Below the pieces are notes generated by a model. It searched no databases, was not told the origin of the DNA, and was given only the letters and a program-made list of their open reading frames with translations. DNA of 64,000 nt from Paludibacteraceae bacterium (lineage in GTDB: Bacteria > Bacteroidota > Bacteroidia > Bacteroidales > Paludibacteraceae), in the NCBI GenBank assembly GCA_017938155.1, contig JAGBCD010000033.1:17724-81723 (forward strand), written 5' to 3'. Both the position numbers and the translations under genes were made by a program. How positions within the stretch are numbered: position 1 is the first letter of the stretch; each line of letters begins with the position of its first letter. This document shows, piece by piece, positions 1 to 6,385 of this stretch.

Positions 1-436
1 CTCTATCAAGTGCTTGTTGCTTATCTAAAGTAGTAAGAACAGAAAAAATGACGGGACAAGATATTGACTCTATAGGCGCCCTTGCATTGAGTAAAGTTAC
101 TCCTTGTGTCACAGACTGGCATACATAATCAAAATGAGGTGTATCACCTTTGATTACACAACCGATTACTATAACAGCACTAACAGATTTCAAGGAATAT
201 CTTTCTCTCATCGCCATATTGGCTCCATAAGTCAACTCTACTGTTCCTGGAACATGAGTTATATGGATATGCTCTTCTTCTACTCCATGTTTGATGAGAG
301 TATCTATTGCACCTTGAGCAAGAGCATGTGTGATTTCAGAATTCCAATCTGCTACAACAATAGCATAGTGCTGACGTTTGAGAATGTCAGCACTAGGCAA
401 TGTTGAAGAATCATATTGTGATAGATCCGTAGTCAT
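1..436 (-). CDS. ribH: 6,7-dimethyl-8-ribityllumazine synthase, 3' end cut by window edge
   Basis: Lumazine synthase condenses 5-amino-6-ribitylamino-uracil with 3,4-dihydroxy-2-butanone 4-phosphate, the penultimate step of riboflavin synthesis in the cytoplasm. About 145 codons are visible. Family landmarks: ADWNSE (residues 29-34, W31 at the ring-stacking position), GTVELTYG (64-71) and GDTPHFDYV (97-105) with H101 as the likely general acid/base, then LTTLDKQQALDR near the cut end. Only about 10-20 residues should be missing. The ATG at 434-436 overlaps the TAA of the upstream TPR gene by one base (TAATG), so the two are probably translationally coupled. The other riboflavin enzyme in the window, RibBA, is 18 kb away. 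Confidence 0.95.
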   Translation of the reverse strand, partial: MTTDLSQYDSSTLPSADILKRQHYAIVVADWNSEITHALAQGAIDTLIKHGVEEEHIHITHVPGTVELTYGANMAMRERYSLKSVSAVIVIGCVIKGDTPHFDYVCQSVTQGVTLLNARAPIESISCPVIFSVLTTLDKQQALDR

Positions 437-1113
437 TATTGGGCAATCACAATATATTTGTCAATATCCTGAGCTTCTTGAGCTTGTGGATAGTCGTTCT
501 TGATGGTTTCGAATACCTTCTTAGCAGCACTCTTGTTGCCCATTTCCAAATAAACAAAACCAGCCTTCTTCAAACTAATAGGAGCAAGCAACTCATTTTT
601 TGAAGCTGCTGCTGCCTCAAAAGCCTTAACTGCTTTAGCATAATCTTGCAATTGAACATAAGTATCTCCCAACAAAATGTTTGCAGCTGGATCTATCATC
701 AAATCTGATGCTGAGAACTTACTCAACATAGTCTTAGCATTCTCATAATCGCCCAACTTGTAGTAGCACACACCTGCATACAATGCAGCAAGCTTGCCTT
801 GTTGATACAACTTGTACTCATCAGCGATTGCTTCAAATCCAATGCATTCATTATCATCGCCATTCAATGCTTTTTCCCACTCACCTTGTGCGAAATACAC
901 GTTAGCCTTCGCATTCTCATTACTTGCTTCAATTGCTTTTGGCTTGCAAATATAATTATTCGCAAGGATTATCCCTAAAACAATTAACACTACAACAGCA
1001 ACTGCAATCGTGAGCACCTTGCTGTGTTCTTCAATCCATTTTCCTGTGTTAGATAGAGCAGCATCCACTTGTTGCAATTGCTCATCTTCCTTCTTAAATT
1101 CTTTCTTTGCCAT
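436..1113 (-). CDS. Membrane-anchored tetratricopeptide repeat protein
   Basis: 225-residue protein with a short charged cytoplasmic N-terminus, one hydrophobic segment (about residues 32-51) and a periplasmic C-terminal part made of helical TPR-like repeats (for example YAGVCYYKLGDYENAKTML and the following repeat). This is the layout of YfgM-like proteins, which act as ancillary factors of envelope protein folding; that role is inferred from the layout, not shown here. In Bacteroidales this type of gene commonly sits directly before ribH, as it does here with a one-base overlap. ATG start with Bacteroidetes-type promoter about 80 bp upstream. Confidence 0.85.
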   Translation of the reverse strand: MAKKEFKKEDEQLQQVDAALSNTGKWIEEHSKVLTIAVAVVVLIVLGIILANNYICKPKAIEASNENAKANVYFAQGEWEKALNGDDNECIGFEAIADEYKLYQQGKLAALYAGVCYYKLGDYENAKTMLSKFSASDLMIDPAANILLGDTYVQLQDYAKAVKAFEAAAASKNELLAPISLKKAGFVYLEMGNKSAAKKVFETIKNDYPQAQEAQDIDKYIVIAQ

Positions 1114-1189
1114 AATTATTTAATTTTATTCATTTACTTAGTTGAACTATAAAATTTGTCATCATGCAGTTTTATCCACAAACAACGCG

Positions 1190-1221
1190 CAAAGGTACAA
1201 TTATTTTTTGATATATAAAAA
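1190..1221 (-). promoter_or_regulatory. Putative Bacteroidetes promoter for the TPR-ribH unit
   Basis: On the minus strand the -7 element is TACCTTTG (1190-1197), matching TAnnTTTG. The -33 position 20 bp away is only T-rich (TTTT), so the match is incomplete. The start codon of the TPR gene lies about 75 nt downstream. Confidence 0.5.
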
Positions 1222-1244
1222 TTTTTCATAAAAATGCATAAAAA

Positions 1245-1439
1245 AGCGTTATACTATCCTCTCGAGAAAACTCCTAATAATAGGATTTGAGGTTTACTTA
1301 CCCTTTGTAATCCGACCTCGACATCGCTCTCTATAAGAATATAGGTCATCGCGTAGTCGTATCGGCACGCCATTGCGTATGCATTTACCTCAGTGATTTT
1401 TGTGTGTTGAGTTTTCCGGTCTCTAAATAGTATAACGCT
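1245..1439. repeat. MITE-like element with terminal inverted repeats
   Basis: The 13 bases agcgttatactat at 1245-1257 recur as a perfect reverse complement at 1427-1439. The similarity continues imperfectly inward: gaaaactc near 1264 is mirrored by gagttttc near 1408, and a gaggtt block by acctc. So about 50-60 bp at each end form imperfect inverted repeats around a roughly 195-bp non-coding element. It sits between the 3' end of an outer-membrane protein gene and the promoter of the TPR gene. I see no transposase, no convincing target duplication and no second copy in this window. It could be a MITE, the ends of a decayed insertion sequence, or less likely an invertible segment. Confidence 0.55.
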
Positions 1440-1452
1440 ATAATATCAATTA

Positions 1453-2877
1453 TCAATCATGCCATGATATTGTCAATACTGCTCTATGCGTTAATGCATT
1501 CATTTCATAGGGCATATCTTGAAATTCGTGCGCATGCATGTGATAAGTCTGCATTCTCATTTGATATGCAGCCTGAGCTATAAAAATTCTTCCTCTATAA
1601 CCAATACCTACACCAACATAATGAGAAAACTTTGGATTTTTGAAATCCAAATCGGTACGTATAGTTGTCAAACTTACACCATATAAATCATCTTCTTTAG
1701 CAAAAGAGGATTCGTAGGCATATCCTACATTCAAAAACAAATTATTTGCAATCACTCCTTCAGCACCCACCTTCATTGTGTGCACATCGCGCATTTCCTT
1801 GTGATGCCTATAGTCATATTGCATAGAAAGAAGTCCAAAATTTCTCATTTGAAAAGCAAGTCCTGCAGATAAACGCATAGGCAAACTATAGTTATCTACC
1901 CCGCCAGATAGCGGTGTCGTCACTTCCTGTGACACAATATGACTTTTCATCCAACTTTGAGTGCGGGTAGAAACAGCAAAAGATGTAGGAGTTTGAATAG
2001 AAGCACCTATCCTAAGTAAACGAATCGGACGATAGATAAGGCCAAATGTTCCATTAACTCCTATTCCACTTTGTGTTATAGAAGAACCCAAATAGAAAGA
2101 CTCCACATCATTACGTTCAAAAACTTCCTCATAATGTGTACGCTTTGAATAGCTTAACGCTCTCAACCCAAGAGAAGCACCTACATACCACCGATGGTCA
2201 ATATTACCTGCCCACGAAAAATTGTATTCGTCTATATAACCAGACTCTTCTATGGTCAAAGCATTATTGATGTACTCGCCACTCTCAATGCAAGGAATAT
2301 AATGAAGCGAATCGGATGTCGGATTGATAAGATAATTCCAATAGCTTAGGTTGGTCAACCATCCTACATCCACATTATCCCAAGTATCATCACGTTCCAA
2401 AAAACTCGTATGCAACCCCTCTGCTTGATATGCAGCCACATCGGCCAATGAATATAACATATCATTGCCCAAAGCCCAAGAGACACGATTGAAGGATTTG
2501 AGACGATTATAACCTACCATAAAGTTACTAAAAAATGGACGCCCCACGTTGCCGGAATAATTCCAAGAAAAAACCCAAGAAATCTGAGGTATTTGAAAAC
2601 GATTAACATTTTTATAGTCATACCCCACTTGCTTGTTGTAATCAAAATGCCCTTGCATTGTCATGGCTATTTCCATACGTTGGTACAATCCTAAGCCAGC
2701 AGGATTATCCAACACAGCCGACGGATCTCCACCTACTGCATTCATTGCACCTGCCATTCCAACATAACGCGCAGTACCTATTATATCACGCTCTGAAAAA
2801 CCTTCCAGATCTTGTGCTATAGCTATACCACTAAAGAGCAGTATCAAATAGGATAATATAAAGGCCTTTTTCATCAT
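1453..2877 (-). CDS. Putative outer-membrane beta-barrel protein (OmpP1/FadL-like)
   Basis: 474 residues with a clear signal peptide (cleavage after about residue 21, AIA-QD). The mature N-terminus has the ARYVGMAGAMNAVGGDPSAV type of sequence that is common in FadL/OmpP1/PorV-like barrels of Bacteroidota, followed by many alternating polar/aromatic strands (for example GVGIGYRGRIFIAQAAYQMR near the C-terminus). Substrate is unknown; FadL-type proteins carry hydrophobic compounds, but the fold assignment alone does not establish that. The ATG overlaps the stop of the upstream 91-residue gene by 4 bp (ATGA), so the pair is probably co-translated. There is no type IX sorting tail. Confidence 0.75.
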   Translation of the reverse strand: MMKKAFILSYLILLFSGIAIAQDLEGFSERDIIGTARYVGMAGAMNAVGGDPSAVLDNPAGLGLYQRMEIAMTMQGHFDYNKQVGYDYKNVNRFQIPQISWVFSWNYSGNVGRPFFSNFMVGYNRLKSFNRVSWALGNDMLYSLADVAAYQAEGLHTSFLERDDTWDNVDVGWLTNLSYWNYLINPTSDSLHYIPCIESGEYINNALTIEESGYIDEYNFSWAGNIDHRWYVGASLGLRALSYSKRTHYEEVFERNDVESFYLGSSITQSGIGVNGTFGLIYRPIRLLRIGASIQTPTSFAVSTRTQSWMKSHIVSQEVTTPLSGGVDNYSLPMRLSAGLAFQMRNFGLLSMQYDYRHHKEMRDVHTMKVGAEGVIANNLFLNVGYAYESSFAKEDDLYGVSLTTIRTDLDFKNPKFSHYVGVGIGYRGRIFIAQAAYQMRMQTYHMHAHEFQDMPYEMNALTHRAVLTISWHD

Positions 2878-3149
2878 TGTCTTCGTATAATTATTTTGAC
2901 CACAGTGTCCGGATTTTGACGTGTAATACTATCTTCTATAAACTCTACAGAAATCTTTGGGCTCGTATCAGAATCCTCTGCTGTATCATCCGTGGATTGG
3001 ATTGGATAATAATTTATCGTCGACTGGTTTTCAGTATATGGCCAATAATAAACATCATCAATGTAATCATCCGCATAAGTCAAACTTATGGACGATAAAC
3101 TAATGAGCAATAGTCCTACAACCCAATATATTCGTTTCATCGTTTTCAT
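2874..3149 (-). CDS. Small secreted protein, function unknown
   Basis: 91 residues: signal peptide (residues 1-26, ending LTYA-DD) and a short acidic, Tyr-rich mature chain with no recognised domain, ending in a basic VVKIIIRRQ. An internal ATG at codon 4 (MKRIYW) could also be the start. The stop overlaps the start of the downstream outer-membrane barrel gene by 4 bp, which suggests a partner or accessory role to that protein; this is inference from coupling only. It follows trpS by 42 bp on the same strand. Confidence 0.65.
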   Translation of the reverse strand: MKTMKRIYWVVGLLLISLSSISLTYADDYIDDVYYWPYTENQSTINYYPIQSTDDTAEDSDTSPKISVEFIEDSITRQNPDTVVKIIIRRQ

Positions 3150-3191
3150 TTATTCATACCATAGCAATTTTCATGCCATATAAAATCATGA

Positions 3192-4175
3192 TTAACGAAA
3201 TCCTACTATTTGTCGAACTTCTTGAATTGTCTTCGCTGCACTCTCAGAAGCAGCTTGCGCCCCCATTCGAATTACTTTTTGTAGATATTCTTCATTTTGT
3301 TGAAAATCTAATATTCTTTCACGTATGGGCGCACAGAATGCGTTAATATCACTTGCCAACTGCTTTTTCAAATCGCCATAACGTATGGTCATATTATTAT
3401 ATTGATCATCAAAATAATCATACGTTTGCTTGTCAGAAACCAATTCTAATAATGTAAATAAATTTTTGATAGCCTCAGGCTTTTCTTGATTTAGCATCGT
3501 TGGTCCACTATCGGTAACTGCTCTCATAACTTTTTTCTTGATAGTAGCTTCATCGTCCACCAAATAGATAGCATTTCCTTCCGATTTGCCCATCTTGCCA
3601 CTTCCATCCAATCCAGGCACTTTTATAGCCTTGTTAGTAAAATGATAAGATTCGGGCTCTTTGAAATATTCAACTTCATAGATACGATTGAATCTACGCG
3701 CAAACAATCGAGCCATTTCCATATTTTGTTCTTGATCCTTACCTACAGGCACCTTATCAGCTTTGTGCACCAAAATATCCGCAGCCATCAACGATGGGTA
3801 GGTCAACAAACCTGCATTGACATTATCTGGTTGTTTACGTACTTTTTCCTTAAAACTGGTAACTCTCTCCAATTCCCCCAAATAGGCATTCATGTTTAGA
3901 TACAAGTACAATTCTAAAACTTCTTTCACATCGCTTTGAACATACAATGGAGCCACTTCTGGGTCTATACCACAAGCTAAGTATTCTGCCAATATTGTCT
4001 TGACCGATTGTCTAATATTCTCAGGTTTAGGATGAGTGGTCAAAGAATGCCAATCTGCAATAAAGAACATACAGTTAAATTCTTTTTGCATGCGTACAAA
4101 ACTTTTAACTGCTCCAAAATAATTACCCAAATGTAAATTACCCGTTGGGCGTATTCCGCTAATAACTTTTTCCAT
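3192..4175 (-). CDS. trpS: Tryptophan--tRNA ligase
   Basis: Class Ic aminoacyl-tRNA synthetase that charges tRNA-Trp. 327 residues, the usual bacterial length. The HIGH-type signature is TGNLHLGN (residues 11-18) and the KMSKS-type loop is KMGKS (about 194-198) within GSGKMGKSEGN; FIADWHSLTTHP (38-49) is typical of TrpS. It lies 22 bp downstream of an Lrp-family regulator and 42 bp upstream of the small secreted protein, all leftward, so one transcript is likely. Confidence 0.97.
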   Translation of the reverse strand: MEKVISGIRPTGNLHLGNYFGAVKSFVRMQKEFNCMFFIADWHSLTTHPKPENIRQSVKTILAEYLACGIDPEVAPLYVQSDVKEVLELYLYLNMNAYLGELERVTSFKEKVRKQPDNVNAGLLTYPSLMAADILVHKADKVPVGKDQEQNMEMARLFARRFNRIYEVEYFKEPESYHFTNKAIKVPGLDGSGKMGKSEGNAIYLVDDEATIKKKVMRAVTDSGPTMLNQEKPEAIKNLFTLLELVSDKQTYDYFDDQYNNMTIRYGDLKKQLASDINAFCAPIRERILDFQQNEEYLQKVIRMGAQAASESAAKTIQEVRQIVGFR

Positions 4176-4197
4176 TTCAATCTATTATAACCTTTAA

Positions 4198-4653
4198 TTA
4201 CTCTATAGGCAAGGCCCTATCTACTTTTTGATCAAGAGCAGACAATGTTTCGGTATTTGCAACACCGGGTATCTCTTGAATCTTTGAGTTCAAAAGATTC
4301 ATCAAGTGCTTATCATCCTTAGCATATAATTTTATTAACATAGAATAAGCACCTAATGTAAAATGCGCTTCTACGATCTCAGGAATTTTCTCCAATTCCG
4401 CGCTGACAGCCTTATACATATTTCCTCTTTCCAAAGTCAAACCCACATATACGCATAAATTGTATCCTAATTTTTTGGGGTCCACAGAATATCCTGAGCC
4501 TGTTATAACATTTGTATCACACATCTTTTGCACACGTTGGTGAATAGCTGCTCTACTCACCCCACATTCTGTAGCAACATCCTTGAAAGGGATACGTGCA
4601 TTTCTGGTTATAATACGCAAAATTTTTCTATCCAACTCGTCAATCTTTTCCAT
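4198..4653 (-). CDS. Lrp/AsnC family transcriptional regulator
   Basis: 151 residues. N-terminal winged helix-turn-helix (about 4-55: LDRKILRIITRNARIPFKDV followed by GVSRAAIHQRVQKM) and C-terminal RAM/ligand-binding domain (about 65-140) with the family's EAHFTLGAYSMLIKLYAKD stretch. Lrp-type proteins respond to amino acids and often control themselves and a divergent gene. Here the divergent gene is an O-methyltransferase and the two promoters overlap (4705-4752), which would allow one bound complex to affect both. The ligand is unknown; trpS downstream makes an amino-acid link plausible. Confidence 0.9.
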   Translation of the reverse strand: MEKIDELDRKILRIITRNARIPFKDVATECGVSRAAIHQRVQKMCDTNVITGSGYSVDPKKLGYNLCVYVGLTLERGNMYKAVSAELEKIPEIVEAHFTLGAYSMLIKLYAKDDKHLMNLLNSKIQEIPGVANTETLSALDQKVDRALPIE

Positions 4654-4704
4654 ACTATTAAATATATTTTAAGTGTAAAACAATTATTTTCCCTATTGAG
4701 CGTA

Positions 4705-4736
4705 CAAAAATACATCTTTTTTTGGTCATACGCAAG
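4705..4736 (-). promoter_or_regulatory. Putative promoter for the Lrp-trpS unit
   Basis: Minus strand: -7 element TATTTTTG (4705-4712) and -33 element CTTG (4733-4736), 20 bp apart. It overlaps the divergent rightward promoter by 16 bp. Confidence 0.65.
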
Positions 4737-4752
4737 TTTTTTTATACTTTTG
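4721..4752 (+). promoter_or_regulatory. Putative promoter for the O-methyltransferase
   Basis: TTTG (4721-4724), 20 bp, then TACTTTTG (4745-4752): a full match to the Bacteroidetes -33/-7 pattern. The start codon at 4793 is about 37 nt from the expected transcription start. Confidence 0.75.
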
Positions 4753-4792
4753 CAAAGATTTTTAGAGAAAACTTATCATTATGTAACAAAAA

Positions 4793-5437
4793 ATGAGCAT
4801 AAGATTCAATTCAATAGAAGAATACATAGAGTATCATTCCAGCAGCGAAAGTGATGCCTTGCGTCAAATCACCCATGACACATACCTCCGTATACTTAAT
4901 CCTCATATGCTATCAGGACATATTCAGGGAAGATTATTGAGCATGCTCTCCAAAATGATTCGCCCCGAGCATATATTAGAGATTGGCACCTATGCTGGCT
5001 ACTCTGCTTTATGCTTAGCTGAGGGTCTTACAGAAAAGGGCAAATTAATCACACTGGAACATAATGATGAAATAGAGGAAGACATCATCAACAACCTTAG
5101 TTTATCTCCTTTAGGCAAAAAAATTGAATTACTGATAGGAGACGCCAAGGAACTTATTCCAACATTGTCTCAAGAGTTCGACTTGGTCTTTATAGACGCA
5201 GACAAGCGTGAATATTGCACTTATCTTGATTTGGTTCTTGACAAGGTCAAACCTGGAGGATGGATCTTAGCTGATAACACATTATGGGACGGACACATTA
5301 TAGACCCTGCATATAACAAAGACAAGCAAACTTTGGGACTGTTAGCATTTAATAAACAAGTAGCAGAAGACTCACGTTTAGAGAAAGTAATATTGCCTAT
5401 TAGGGACGGATTAACAATCATCCGCAAATTAAGATAA
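4793..5437 (+). CDS. SAM-dependent O-methyltransferase (Methyltransf_3 type)
   Basis: 214 residues, similar in length and motif order to caffeoyl-CoA/catechol-type O-methyltransferases. SAM-binding motif I is EIGTYAGYSA (63-72); FIDADKREY (133-141) and ADNTLWDG (160-167) carry the acidic metal-binding residues of this family, and KPGGWIL precedes the latter. Bacterial members act on assorted catechol-like or tRNA substrates, so the real substrate cannot be told. It is a single-gene unit, transcribed divergently from the Lrp regulator and closed by a hairpin that overlaps its stop codon. Confidence 0.88.
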   Translation: MSIRFNSIEEYIEYHSSSESDALRQITHDTYLRILNPHMLSGHIQGRLLSMLSKMIRPEHILEIGTYAGYSALCLAEGLTEKGKLITLEHNDEIEEDIINNLSLSPLGKKIELLIGDAKELIPTLSQEFDLVFIDADKREYCTYLDLVLDKVKPGGWILADNTLWDGHIIDPAYNKDKQTLGLLAFNKQVAEDSRLEKVILPIRDGLTIIRKLR

Positions 5438-5450
5438 TTTGCGGATGATT
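5416..5450. terminator. Hairpin overlapping the stop codon of the O-methyltransferase
   Basis: A perfect 15-bp stem (5416-5430 with 5436-5450, aatcatccgcaaatt and its complement) closes a 5-base loop. The TAA stop (5435-5437) lies at the loop and right arm, so the last codons form the left arm. It sits between two convergent genes and could serve both strands, though the T-run is short. Confidence 0.7.
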
Positions 5451-5472
5451 TCTATTATAATGATTGCAATCT

Positions 5473-6369
5473 TTATCGGTGGTCATTTATCGGATCAAAG
5501 CCTCGACCAAATACTCCTTTGGTTTGACTCTCACTCACAAAAGCATCAGGGTCAATATTTCGAACCAACCGAAAAATCTTACTACTCTCACTCTTTCTTG
5601 CAAGCACAGTAATTATTTTGGTAGGTTGTTTGGTATATCCACCTACACCATCAAGGATAGTCACACCTCTTGGCACCTGAGTCATAATAGCCTCAGCTAT
5701 TTCTTCATATTTTTTGCTAAAGATGAATATTTGCACCGATTGTCTAGACCTACTCATCACCCAATCTACCGCAATAGAGCACATGAAAGTATAGCACAAA
5801 CCGAACAAAACTTTTTCCAAACTTCTTACTTCAGGCAAGAAATAGGCGCATGAAATAATTACCATATCACAAAATAGCAACACACGTCCCATTGGCAAGT
5901 GCCTAAACTTATTCACAATCATTGCCACAATGTCAGTACCTCCAGTACTTCCATTGTTGAGAAATACGATTCCCAAACCACAACCATTGAATAGACCAGC
6001 CAAAATAACAGCCATAAATGGGTCAGACAACATAGGTTCTGTAGTTATTGGTATCAATTTGAGCCAGAGTGTTAGAAAGAAAACGCCATAAACTGTCCTC
6101 ACACAAAATTTCCACCCTACTACCTTGATAGCCACACACAACAAAAGTGCATTCACCACAAATGAAGTAAGCCATATAGGTAACATTTTATCCGTAGCAA
6201 AGTATATAATTTCACACAAACCTGTCAGTCCACCTCCGACAATGGCATGAGGCACCAATATACAATTTACCACCATTGCATATGGAATAGACGCAACGGC
6301 TATCATAAAGAGTTCCTTCAACTCAATAAATATTGCTCTATACCTATCTCTCAAATTTAGTTCTTTCAT
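5473..6369 (-). CDS. YitT family membrane protein (DUF161/DUF2179)
   Basis: About 298 residues with five to six hydrophobic segments in the N-terminal two thirds (for example AVASIPYAMVVNCILVPH and NGGSTGGTDIVAMIVNKF, the glycine-rich family signature) and a C-terminal soluble DUF2179 domain (GVTILDGVGGYTKQPTKIITV, FVSESQTKGVFGRGFDP). Function of the family is not firmly known. An upstream in-frame TTG at 6397-6399 would overlap gcvP by 14 bp; I prefer the ATG at 6367-6369, 16 bp after the gcvP stop, because it begins the conserved sequence. Confidence 0.88.
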   Translation of the reverse strand: MKELNLRDRYRAIFIELKELFMIAVASIPYAMVVNCILVPHAIVGGGLTGLCEIIYFATDKMLPIWLTSFVVNALLLCVAIKVVGWKFCVRTVYGVFFLTLWLKLIPITTEPMLSDPFMAVILAGLFNGCGLGIVFLNNGSTGGTDIVAMIVNKFRHLPMGRVLLFCDMVIISCAYFLPEVRSLEKVLFGLCYTFMCSIAVDWVMSRSRQSVQIFIFSKKYEEIAEAIMTQVPRGVTILDGVGGYTKQPTKIITVLARKSESSKIFRLVRNIDPDAFVSESQTKGVFGRGFDPINDHR

Positions 6370-6385
6370 ATCAACCCTTTCAAAT

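Noticed and set aside
1258-1426. Invertible promoter of the Bacteroides type
   Set aside because: No canonical TAnnTTTG promoter lies inside the inverted repeats (only TACCCTTTG, one base too long), and no invertase gene is nearby; kept only as an alternative.
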